Notes: generated from the sequence alone by a model not told the origin. 6,275 nucleotides of DNA from an uncultured Lachnospiraceae bacterium (GCA_946566415.1 CAMNWW010000134.1:1-6275); one strand, 5' to 3'. Shown: positions 1-6,209, counted from the stretch's first letter. Numbers and translations: made by a program.

Positions 1-1185
1 TCCTCCAAACACAATACGGTTAGAACCTACACTTAAAGCGATTGATGTAAATGCTGTCACATGTACACACGGAATGCCCGCCCTGTCAAGTTCTTTTGCC
101 ATCGTTGCACAGCAACGAGTACAGGTACCTCAAGTAGAAGTGAGGATAGCCGCTCTCACACCGGATTTTTTCAAATCTTCCGCTACTCCTCTTCCCATCT
201 CCTTACTGGTTTCTACATTGGTTCCCACGCCGCAGGTAGTGTAGAAATATGGGAATACAGATGCGATCTTCCCTTCGTTCTCCAAGTCGCGCATCACGTC
301 CAACGGTACAAGACGGTGCGGATCGTTGCTTGCGTCCGTGGTATCATACCCGCCGTGGATGGACTCATAGACGCCTTTTTTCAGGGCGCTTAGACCTGTC
401 ATATCGTATTTTCCATAGCTGACTGCAAACGCCTGTTTGATCTTGTCAGGATTGCCCACAGGAACTAAGCCGCCTGTCGTGATCAGCGCGATCGTAGTCG
501 ACTCCATATCCTCGACCTTCGCTGCCGGAGGAACCTGTTCAAATCCACGCAGGGGAATCTCTGTCTTAAACGGGCGGTTATTCAGCTTGTCCAAAAGCAT
601 TGCTACGACACGCTGGGCCCCTGTCTTCTCATGATATTCATTATATCGGTGTCCTGTAGGAAGGTAGCCTTCTTTCCGAGCCGGTCCGATCTTTTCTTTC
701 TTCGCAAGCTTTAAGGCAAGCGCCGCAACCGTTGGAAGTGATTTTCTCATTCCGCTTGCCGTTTCTGTTGTGGAAACAATGTAGTTGTCCTTCACGTACA
801 TTCCCACCGCAGGATTTTCCCACCACATTCCTGTGACGCTTGGGATTTTCAGCTCTTTCCTTACATAATCGCACATCTTTGCACATGCGACGCCGTAACG
901 CCCTGCGTTAAATGCGGGTCCCGCAATAAATACATCCGGCTTTGCCGCAAGGATCTCTTCCTTGATCGTCGGAAGGATTTCCTCAAATTTTGCATCCGTA
1001 TTGATGAAGTTATCGCCGCACACCAGAACCTTAACGACTTCCATCTCACCGTTCCACAGCTTCTCTGCTCCTTGTGCAGGCCCTTTCTTTTCCTCGTACA
1101 CACTCAAGCCTACGTCCGCCTTTTCTTCACCGCCGATTCCGGCATAGAACTGGTTGATATAGTAGACCGCTCTTAATTTTGCCAT
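1..1185 (-). CDS. Grd-type reductase component B selenoprotein (GrdB/GrdF/GrdH family), 3' end off window
   Basis: Substrate-binding selenoprotein subunit of a glycine/sarcosine/betaine reductase. In this family component B cleaves the C-N bond of a glycine derivative and passes a carboxymethyl group to selenoprotein A (GrdA), and component C releases acetyl phosphate; the complex is cytoplasmic. The start at 1185 follows GGGAG (1195-1191, 5-nt gap) and gives the family-like N-terminus MAKLRAVYYINQF, with IGGEEKADV just after it. AGPAFNAGRYGVAC lies at residues 88-101. Codon 352 (132-130) is TGA, read here as selenocysteine: it sits in U-G-T-C-T-R-C, the family UxxCxxC motif, and the frame stays open for 43 more codons to the edge (ending near VGSNRIVFGG). 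The visible 395 residues leave roughly 40 missing compared with the usual ~436. Two cysteines look extra relative to the GrdB I remember: Cys318 (YTTCG) and Cys359, directly after the motif. An upstream in-frame TTG at 1242 has no support. Whether the substrate is glycine, sarcosine, betaine or something else cannot be decided. Confidence 0.93.
102..118 (-). promoter_or_regulatory. Putative bacterial SECIS hairpin after the Sec UGA
   Basis: In the minus-strand mRNA a perfect 7-bp stem (UCGUUGC/GCAACGA) closes a 3-nt UGU loop. The stem begins 12 nt after the UGA at 132-130, and the loop lies at +19 to +21. Known bacterial SECIS elements lie within the coding region just 3' of the UGA, with the apical loop about 16-37 nt away and a G among its first two loop bases. 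Both conditions hold here. SelB recognition is inferred, since SECIS sequences vary widely in Firmicutes. Confidence 0.65.
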
Positions 1186-1190
1186 AATTT

Positions 1191-1198
1191 CTCCCTTC
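1191..1198 (-). promoter_or_regulatory. Shine-Dalgarno site deciding the Grd start at 1185
   Basis: GAAGGGAG reads on the minus strand and its GGGAG core ends 5 nt before ATG 1185. This favours that ATG over the in-frame TTG at 1242, which would add 19 low-complexity residues not found in the family. Confidence 0.8.
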
Positions 1199-1200
1199 TG

Positions 1201-1258
1201 TGCGCCTCCTGGCGCAAATCCGGCAGACAGCGAAAGCCCCAATCTGGGACTCTTTCGC
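1201..1258 (-). other. Two RNA hairpins in the aldehyde dehydrogenase-Grd intercistronic gap
   Basis: Two stem-loops lie in the 100-nt gap (1186-1285). The first, met by RNA polymerase at 1258-1230, has a 7-bp GCGAAAG/CUUUCGC stem, a 2-nt AG bulge, then UCCC/GGGG closing an AGAUU loop. The second, at 1216-1201, is a perfect 6-bp UGCGCC/GGCGCA stem with an AGGA loop. An SD-like AGGAGG (1210-1205) is partly held in the second hairpin, 19 nt from the ATG, which is too far to serve that start. No U-tract follows either hairpin, so neither is a standard intrinsic terminator. An mRNA processing, stability or translational role is inferred. Neither is placed as a SECIS element, which would lie after the UGA. 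Confidence 0.6.
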
Positions 1259-1285
1259 CCCGCCTGGTTATTACATGCATATCAT

Positions 1286-2770
1286 TTACATCATCGGTAC
1301 GCTTCCGTCTTCTGTATCGATAAAGATCGTCTTAGAAATCATATATTTCTGAATACCCGCTACGCCGAGTCCGCTCTGTTTCCAGCCAGTACCCGCTGAC
1401 TCAACCATCGCTTTACTGAAGTATGAATTGACATAAATCTGTCCGCCCTGGATCTTCTGTGCCACACGAAGGCCGCGTTTCATATCCTTTGTGAAGACTC
1501 CGCCTGCAAGTCCGTACTCTGTTGCATTTGCGATGGCGATCGCCTCCTCCTCTGTATCAAAAGGTGTGATACAAAGTACTGGTCCGAAGATTTCTTCCTG
1601 GAAGATCGTCATATCCGGCGTTACGTCCGCAAACAAAGTGATCGGAACAAAGTTTCCTTTCGCAAGCTCTGGATCGGTATACGGCTCGCCGCCGCACACA
1701 AGCCTTGCGCCTTCATCTTTACCCTTCTGGATATAATTCCATACATTTTTCGCATGTTCTTTGTGAATCAAAGTGTTCAGTGTCACCTTCGGGTCAAATC
1801 CGTCTCCTGGAACCTGTTTTACGCACTCTGCTTTTAACTTCTCGATGAACTCCTCGTAAATTCCCCTTTGCACGATCAGCCTTGTCCCTGATACGCATAC
1901 CTGTCCTGAATTCTGGGTAAATCCCCATCTTGCCCATTTTACCGCGTCGTCCACATTCACATCGTCGAACATAATGTTCGGACTCTTTCCGCCCAGCTCA
2001 AGAGCGATTTCTTTCACTGTGTCCTTAGACGCCTCGATAATATGCTTTCCTGTGTCTGTTCCGCCTGTCATAGCCACCATATCTACCTTTGGACTCTTAA
2101 CCAGAGCGTCGCCGATAACAGCGCCGGAACCGGTCACGACATTGACGACTCCTTTCGGGAATCCGGCTTCCTCAAATACTTCTGCGAGAAGAAGCATACT
2201 GAGCGAAGCCCAGGAAGACGGTTTTACGATCGCTGCGTTGCCTGCCGCCAGGATCGCGCTGATCTTCTGGCATCCCATCATGAAAGGACCGTTCCATGGA
2301 AGAATCTCTCCTACCACGCCGTGAGGATACCACTGTACGATATTTACCGTATTGTCATCGATCGGAACTGTCTTTCCTTCCAGACAGCGTGCTTTTCCTG
2401 CGAAATACTCGAATGCGTCCACGCTCATTTCCGCTTCAAAATAACGGCATCCGCCGTATAATTTTCCGCATTCCAAGGTCTCGATACATGCAAACTCTTC
2501 TTTTCTTCTGTCCAAAATCTGTGCCGCCTTCAAAAGAAGCTTACTTCTTTCTTTCACAGACATCTTTCCCCACGGTCCTTCGTCAAATGCCCTGCGCGCC
2601 GCGTCGATCGCCATTTCGACCTCTTTGATGCCTGCCTTATATGCTTTCGCGAAGGGTTCGTTCGTCACCGGGTTGATGATATCGAACGTCTCTCCTGATT
2701 CAGGCGCTATAAATTCACCGTTAATGTACAATTTGTATGGTTCCTTTTTTACATAATCATATGGATTCAT
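1286..2770 (-). CDS. NAD(P)-dependent aldehyde dehydrogenase
   Basis: Cytoplasmic enzyme of the aldehyde dehydrogenase superfamily that oxidises an aldehyde to its carboxylate with NAD(P)+. Its 494 residues are full length for the family. Catalytic features are all visible: the oxyanion Asn160 (PWNGPF), the cofactor-site Lys183 (VKPSS), the Rossmann segment MTGGTDTG near 234-241, general base Glu258 (LELGGKSP), nucleophile Cys292 (GQVCVSGTR) and Glu393 in EEIFGPV. The PWNGPF loop and a C-terminal SGLGVAGIQKYMISK in place of the commoner SGxGRExG pattern set it apart from ordinary betaine-aldehyde dehydrogenases, so the substrate is open. The start at 2770 has GAAGGGAG upstream (8-nt gap) and leads directly into the typical LYINGEF opening. 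It lies between the flavokinase and the Grd gene, so its aldehyde is probably upstream or downstream of the reductase substrate, for example an amine-derived aldehyde oxidised to the acid that Grd uses. That link is inference. Confidence 0.93.
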   Translation of the reverse strand: MNPYDYVKKEPYKLYINGEFIAPESGETFDIINPVTNEPFAKAYKAGIKEVEMAIDAARRAFDEGPWGKMSVKERSKLLLKAAQILDRRKEEFACIETLECGKLYGGCRYFEAEMSVDAFEYFAGKARCLEGKTVPIDDNTVNIVQWYPHGVVGEILPWNGPFMMGCQKISAILAAGNAAIVKPSSWASLSMLLLAEVFEEAGFPKGVVNVVTGSGAVIGDALVKSPKVDMVAMTGGTDTGKHIIEASKDTVKEIALELGGKSPNIMFDDVNVDDAVKWARWGFTQNSGQVCVSGTRLIVQRGIYEEFIEKLKAECVKQVPGDGFDPKVTLNTLIHKEHAKNVWNYIQKGKDEGARLVCGGEPYTDPELAKGNFVPITLFADVTPDMTIFQEEIFGPVLCITPFDTEEEAIAIANATEYGLAGGVFTKDMKRGLRVAQKIQGGQIYVNSYFSKAMVESAGTGWKQSGLGVAGIQKYMISKTIFIDTEDGSVPMM

Positions 2771-2819
2771 ATAGCTTGCTCCCTTCTATATATGGTTCTT
2801 TTCTGTTTTCAGAACAGTA

Positions 2820-2845
2820 GGGCATGAAAATTCCTTTTCATACCC
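2820..2845 (-). other. Intercistronic RNA hairpin between flavokinase and aldehyde dehydrogenase genes
   Basis: In minus-strand RNA an 11-bp stem (GGGUAUGAAAA/UUUUCAUGCCC) closes a GGAA tetraloop. One pair is a U·G wobble in this strand but would be a C-A mismatch in plus-strand RNA. This asymmetry points to folding of the operon transcript. The following bases (UACUGUUCUG) are not a U-tract, so it is more likely a processing or stabilising element, or a weak attenuator, than a full terminator. A smaller CUGUU/AACAG hairpin can form just downstream. Confidence 0.6.
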
Positions 2846-2871
2846 CACTCCCTCGCCGTCAGGCTGTCTGT

Positions 2872-3708
2872 CTAGTCTTCCAAGAACTCTCTGACAGCCT
2901 GAATATCTTTCTGTACCTGTTTTTGTACTTCTTCCAGGTTATTAAATTTCTGTACGCCGCGTACAAACTTATGTACTTCCAAGATGATCTCTTTTCCATA
3001 GATATCTCTGGAGAAATCCAGGATAAATGATTCAATCGTCACATAGTCAAAGTCATCTACAGACGGACGTTTTCCGATATTGGTCATGGCCTTAAATTTC
3101 TCATCGTCGACCCAAAGCCTTGTTACGTACGAACCGCTCGGCGGTTTCAGCTTGCTGTCAGCAGCCCCCAAATTCGCGGTAGGCATTCCCACAGTTCTTC
3201 CCAAGGCTTTGCCATGCATTACTTCGCCGATCAGAATATACGGATGCCCGCAGAGTTTCGTGACTTTCTCAAAATCACATACATCGAAAGCCTTCCTCAC
3301 TTGCTCTGCCGTGATAACCTCTCCGTCCTCTTTTTCCGCCTCACATACCACAACTTCAATGCCTGCTTTTTGGGCTTCTGCCTTCACCGCGTCCATGTCC
3401 TTGTGGTTTTCTCCGATAACCAGCGTCTTTACACCCAGCTTATCTACCACTGCCTTGAGTGCGTCCTCATCTGTGCAGGTCATAAGCACGTCCACGCCTG
3501 TGTCCTTGAGGAGATATTCTTTCTCTTTCTCTGTCGTCATGACATCGTTTTTGACCGGACAGCTCACGATAACAGAAGTCAATCCCTTTTCCTTTGCCTG
3601 CGCCGTCAGTTTTTCAACAATTTTCAGATGTCCTCTGTGGACTCCTTCAAATGATCCATAGGCAACGCAAGTATTCTCCATACTTATCATTTCATCATAT
3701 TTTTTCAT
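2872..3708 (-). CDS. RibF-like riboflavin kinase with a divergent FMN adenylyltransferase domain
   Basis: Two-domain protein of the bifunctional flavokinase/FAD synthetase family, which makes FMN from riboflavin and then FAD. It has 278 residues, somewhat short for RibF (~305-320). The N-terminal nucleotidyltransferase domain (about 12-155) keeps GSFEGVHRGH at 18-27, with HxGH at 24-27, but the usual FDG is FEG. The flavin-site GxDFRFG is GENHKDM (99-105), and the ISSTxIR motif is ITAEQVR (132-138). The C-terminal kinase domain (about 158-276) looks intact: GRTVGMPTAN (170-179), SGSYV, NIGKRPS (210-216), a likely catalytic Glu226 before the FILDF segment, then DIYGK. I infer that kinase activity is retained and adenylyl transfer is doubtful. 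The start has AGAGG 8 nt upstream and lies 27 nt after the transporter stop, so the two are probably cotranscribed. It is probably a cluster-specific paralog beside a housekeeping ribF, perhaps supplying flavin to an enzyme of the pathway. That role is inference. Confidence 0.85.
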   Translation of the reverse strand: MKKYDEMISMENTCVAYGSFEGVHRGHLKIVEKLTAQAKEKGLTSVIVSCPVKNDVMTTEKEKEYLLKDTGVDVLMTCTDEDALKAVVDKLGVKTLVIGENHKDMDAVKAEAQKAGIEVVVCEAEKEDGEVITAEQVRKAFDVCDFEKVTKLCGHPYILIGEVMHGKALGRTVGMPTANLGAADSKLKPPSGSYVTRLWVDDEKFKAMTNIGKRPSVDDFDYVTIESFILDFSRDIYGKEIILEVHKFVRGVQKFNNLEEVQKQVQKDIQAVREFLED

Positions 3709-3735
3709 AACCGCTACCTCTTATCCCGGCACTTC

Positions 3736-5076
3736 TTATTTGCCGCTTGTTCTCACTTTATAGAAAATAACGCCGATAATGTACCATGCAATTGAGTATG
3801 CCCAGATTACCCAGCCGCCTGAAATAATATCAGGGATATAACAGATAATGATGAGCGCCAGTGCCACGATAGGAAGCAGATTTCCGCCCGGAGCCCGGAA
3901 CGCGCCTTCTGGCAGTTCAAATTTCTTTCTTGCTACCAAAAGTGATACAATGTTGATGCTGATGGTCACTGCTGCAAATAATGCTCCGAAGCTTACGATT
4001 GTGGAAGTGAACTGCGGGAAGCAGGAAATCACTACGCACGGAACCGTCACAAGGATGGAGGCATAAACCGGAACGCCCGCGCCGTTGTTATCCGCAAGCT
4101 TTTTCGGCATAATGCCGTCCGCCGCGGACGCCTGGATTGCTCTGGCGGACAAGGACATTACTGTGAGCATCGTCGTCAAAAGAGCCAATAACGCCGCGAT
4201 AGAAATAAGCTTTGAAACCCATGGGAACCCCGCCAATTTCGTGAACGCCGCCGCATACAGCGGAATATACGCCATCCCCGGATTCTCTGTCAAAAATCCT
4301 GCGGTTACCATACCGACCGTCGCGAACACTGTGCCGACGTATAAGCAAAGCACGATAATCATAGCGATCAAAACAGACTTCGGTACGTTCCTGTTCGGAT
4401 TTTTCACTTCAGATACCATGAACGCCATAGCGACGATAGAGCCGTAACCCGTCATTGCTGTCGGCACCATCGCCAGGAAACCGGTGCTTCCCGACGCCCC
4501 CTGTGAGAAGAACGGGGAAAGCGTCGCCCCATCCCATGCGCCGCTCGTAAATGCAAGGACGATGTATATGATCATTGATACAGCCAGACCGATAACAAGA
4601 AGGTTATTTACTTTCCCAGCCAAGGCAAATTTGATACTGTTGAGGAGCAGGATAAGCAGAACGGAAATGACCGCCAAAGGAACCTGCTTGCCTTCAAATA
4701 CCGGGAATCCCACGCTTAAGTACGTGCCTACATAGATTGCCGCAAATGAAATTGCAACGATGTTTGAGTTAATGTATCCCCATGTTGAAATCCATCCCCA
4801 CAATTTGCCCTCTTTTTCCGACTTGCCGAGAGACTTGGACGGAAATACGAACACACCGCCGGATTTCGGGAAACGTGTTGAAAGCTCTGCACAGATCAGC
4901 CCGTAACACAGCATGATAACCGCCGCCAAGGCCCATGTTAATACTGCCGACGGGCCTGCGTTAAGGATTGTAAGCCCTGACAATGAAAAGATAGAACTTC
5001 CTATCATCCCCCCTGCGATCATTGCCACACAAGTCCACAGACCCAATGAACCACCCTGATTGTTATTATTTGACAT
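3736..5076 (-). CDS. APC-superfamily amino acid/amine permease
   Basis: Inner-membrane secondary transporter of the amino acid-polyamine-organocation superfamily, 446 residues with about 12 hydrophobic segments (near 12-35, 43-63, 92-120, 132-152, 157-178, 200-222, 233-260, 285-310, 337-352, 357-382, 399-418 and 421-440). The substrate-binding glycine-rich break in helix 1 is visible as GGMIGSSIF (22-30). The segment SEVKNPNRNVPKS (222-234) matches the conserved cytoplasmic loop after helix 6. A polar MSNNNNQGG head precedes helix 1, as expected for a cytoplasmic N-terminus. The ATG at 5076 is the only in-frame start before a TGA two codons upstream. Its SD (AGTGAG) is weak, unlike those of the other genes. 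It follows the regulator gene by 93 nt and precedes the flavokinase gene by 27 nt. It probably imports the module's substrate, or exchanges substrate for product; the specificity cannot be read from sequence. Confidence 0.92.
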   Translation of the reverse strand: MSNNNNQGGSLGLWTCVAMIAGGMIGSSIFSLSGLTILNAGPSAVLTWALAAVIMLCYGLICAELSTRFPKSGGVFVFPSKSLGKSEKEGKLWGWISTWGYINSNIVAISFAAIYVGTYLSVGFPVFEGKQVPLAVISVLLILLLNSIKFALAGKVNNLLVIGLAVSMIIYIVLAFTSGAWDGATLSPFFSQGASGSTGFLAMVPTAMTGYGSIVAMAFMVSEVKNPNRNVPKSVLIAMIIVLCLYVGTVFATVGMVTAGFLTENPGMAYIPLYAAAFTKLAGFPWVSKLISIAALLALLTTMLTVMSLSARAIQASAADGIMPKKLADNNGAGVPVYASILVTVPCVVISCFPQFTSTIVSFGALFAAVTISINIVSLLVARKKFELPEGAFRAPGGNLLPIVALALIIICYIPDIISGGWVIWAYSIAWYIIGVIFYKVRTSGK

Positions 5077-5115
5077 AAACTCTCACTTACCACATTAATG
5101 CAAAAGGGACATCAT

Positions 5116-5128
5116 TAATATGATATTA
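5116..5128. repeat. 13-bp perfect palindrome between an SD-like site and an ATG-ATG
   Basis: TAATAT-G-ATATTA is a perfect 6-1-6 palindrome in the gap before the transporter gene. On the minus strand it fills exactly the space between a strong AAAGGAG (5135-5129) and an ATG at 5115. It could be a protein-binding site or a small RNA fold (5-bp stem with 3-nt loop), but AT-rich palindromes of this size also arise by chance. Confidence 0.35.
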
Positions 5129-5146
5129 CTCCTTTCTTATCTTCTG

Positions 5147-5176
5147 TGAGTAGAGAGAGGTTTCCTGCTCTACTCA
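5147..5176 (-). other. Hairpin enclosing the regulator stop codon
   Basis: A perfect 9-bp stem (UGAGUAGAG/CUCUACUCA) with a 12-nt loop spans the last codons of the regulator gene; the UAG stop (5172-5170) lies in the 5' arm. An additional AGG/CCU pairing is possible within the loop. No U-tract follows (CAGAAGAUAAG), so it is not an intrinsic terminator in either direction. It may block 3' exonucleases or tune expression of the regulator relative to the transporter, which is inference. Confidence 0.6.
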
Positions 5177-6117
5177 GTCAATAGTTCTGCTGTTTGGAAA
5201 TCAGAGATCAGTACGTTTATGTATCCCCCTTTTAACGCCGCCCGGATTGCTTCTACTTTTTCTTTCCCGCCTGCAACACCGATGCGTACCGGAATCTTTT
5301 TGTAATCTTCCAATTCGATCGCGATAATCTGATCGCTGAACGGAGGAATGACTGTATTGCCGTCCTTGTCGAAGAAATGTGTGCACACCTCGCCAACCAC
5401 ATTTTCCGCCCATTTTGCTTCCGACTCGTTATTCATATCATACAAAGAAACCATATGCCTCCACTGGCTGTGGGCTGTTCCGATTCCAACTACTGCGATT
5501 GAACATCCTTTCACAATCGCATATGACTCTAAATAATACGGATCTTGAACGAATGACTCTTTCAGTTCTGCACTATGGACAATTACAGGTGCATAGATAA
5601 TAGATTCCTTTGCCCCGATCTTTTCCGCAAGACGGTATACAATCTTATCCACGCCAAGATGGGAATCTTCCTCTTTTCCGCTTCCGATAAGCTGCGTCAC
5701 TATAACGTTATCAGGATAGGCGGAAGCAGGCACCCAGTAGTCGACCATAGCCGCTGTAGTCCTGCCTCTTGTCACACCGATGGTATTCCCCTCCTGGAGA
5801 ATGCTCTTCACATAGTTCCCGGCAGCAATCCCAAGCTCCTGAATCATTCTTTCTCCGACAATACTGTCCACAATTCTGACTTCATCCAAACTGTATTTCT
5901 GTTCAAGCTTTGTTTCCAGTTCCAAATTGCATTTATCCAAATCTTCGATGGTTATTTTCACGATACCGAGGTCAACACAGGAGTTTACGATTCTATTTAC
6001 CCGTTGACGCGACATCCTCATCCGTTTTGCTATTTCTTCCTGTGTCAAACCAACTTTGTAGTAATAATAGGCCACTCTTCGGTACTCGTTCATCGTTTTT
6101 TCAGATATATTTCTCAT
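5170..6117 (-). CDS. SorC/DeoR-type transcriptional regulator
   Basis: Cytoplasmic DNA-binding regulator, 315 residues, a normal length for the SorC family. A helix-turn-helix lies near 22-44 (VGLTQEEIAKRM then MSRQRVNRIV). The C-terminal effector domain (about 65-313) shows family signatures: GVTRGRT (114-120), GIGTAH (211-216), GEVCTHFFDKDG (242-253), and RIGVAGGKEKVEAIRAALKG followed by GYINVLISD near 278-306. Family effectors are usually phosphorylated sugars or related metabolites, so this protein could sense a phospho-intermediate of the pathway. It is the first gene of the probable operon and sits directly behind a promoter with repeat elements, so autoregulation and control of the genes downstream are likely. 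The start at 6117 has GGGAGG with a 7-nt gap. Family assignment is firm; effector and sign of regulation are unknown. Confidence 0.92.
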   Translation of the reverse strand: MRNISEKTMNEYRRVAYYYYKVGLTQEEIAKRMRMSRQRVNRIVNSCVDLGIVKITIEDLDKCNLELETKLEQKYSLDEVRIVDSIVGERMIQELGIAAGNYVKSILQEGNTIGVTRGRTTAAMVDYWVPASAYPDNVIVTQLIGSGKEEDSHLGVDKIVYRLAEKIGAKESIIYAPVIVHSAELKESFVQDPYYLESYAIVKGCSIAVVGIGTAHSQWRHMVSLYDMNNESEAKWAENVVGEVCTHFFDKDGNTVIPPFSDQIIAIELEDYKKIPVRIGVAGGKEKVEAIRAALKGGYINVLISDFQTAELLTE

Positions 6118-6124
6118 AAATCTA

Positions 6125-6130
6125 CCTCCC
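6125..6130 (-). promoter_or_regulatory. Shine-Dalgarno site of the regulator gene
   Basis: GGGAGG ends 7 nt before ATG 6117, near-ideal strength and spacing. This fixes the first methionine over Met9. Confidence 0.85.
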
Positions 6131-6133
6131 GCC

Positions 6134-6154
6134 TTCTATGACTTTTGTATAGAA
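6134..6154. promoter_or_regulatory. Candidate operator: perfect 6-9-6 inverted repeat
   Basis: TTCTAT and ATAGAA form perfect inverted arms around a 9-bp spacer, between the predicted transcription start and the SD. The spacer contains one copy of the ACTTTTGT direct repeat. Placement downstream of the promoter fits a roadblock-type or steric repressor site for the adjacent SorC protein. Binding is inferred. Confidence 0.5.
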
Positions 6155-6168
6155 AACACTACTTTTGT
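6141..6168. repeat. Direct repeat ACTTTTGT, two copies 20 bp apart
   Basis: Identical 8-bp copies at 6141-6148 and 6161-6168 have a period of 20 bp, about two helical turns, so both would face the same side of the DNA. SorC/DeoR-type regulators are oligomers that often bind repeated half-sites. Together with the inverted repeat this is a plausible autoregulatory operator. Confidence 0.5.
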
Positions 6169-6180
6169 CTTGATAGATTT

Positions 6181-6209
6181 ATGGTACACTAAAACTGCCC
6201 TTTTATCAA
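6181..6209 (-). promoter_or_regulatory. Putative sigma-A promoter of the operon
   Basis: On the minus strand, TTGATA (6209-6204) and TACCAT (6186-6181) are separated by exactly 17 bp. They match 5/6 and 4/6 bases of the consensus hexamers. The predicted transcription start is near 6174, giving a leader of roughly 57 nt before the regulator ATG. An inverted TTGATA/TATCAA pair (6170-6175 and 6204-6209) overlaps the -35 element and the start region, and could add to repression. Two GCTTAAA copies (6213-6219, 6237-6243) lie just upstream. Confidence 0.55.

Noticed and set aside
130..1242. Grd protein starting at TTG 1242 and ending at the TGA
   Set aside because: The upstream start has no SD and would add 19 residues absent from the family. 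The TGA is better read as selenocysteine.
1230..1258. Upstream hairpin as a terminator or SECIS element
   Set aside because: No U-tract follows, so it is not an intrinsic terminator. It lies more than 1 kb upstream of the UGA, whereas bacterial SECIS elements sit just after it.
3080..3661. Long plus-strand open frames antisense to the flavokinase gene
   Set aside because: They lie wholly inside a gene with clear family motifs, are serine/threonine- and hydrophobic-rich in the way antisense frames often are, show no recognisable domain and lack convincing SD sites.
5116..5152. Possible second promoter with TAATAT as -10 before the transporter gene
   Set aside because: No acceptable -35 hexamer is found at 16-18 bp upstream (the 17-bp position reads ACTCAC).
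5575..6141. Plus-strand open frame of 188 codons antisense to the regulator
   Set aside because: It mirrors the SorC coding sequence, has no recognisable domain and no supporting SD or promoter.
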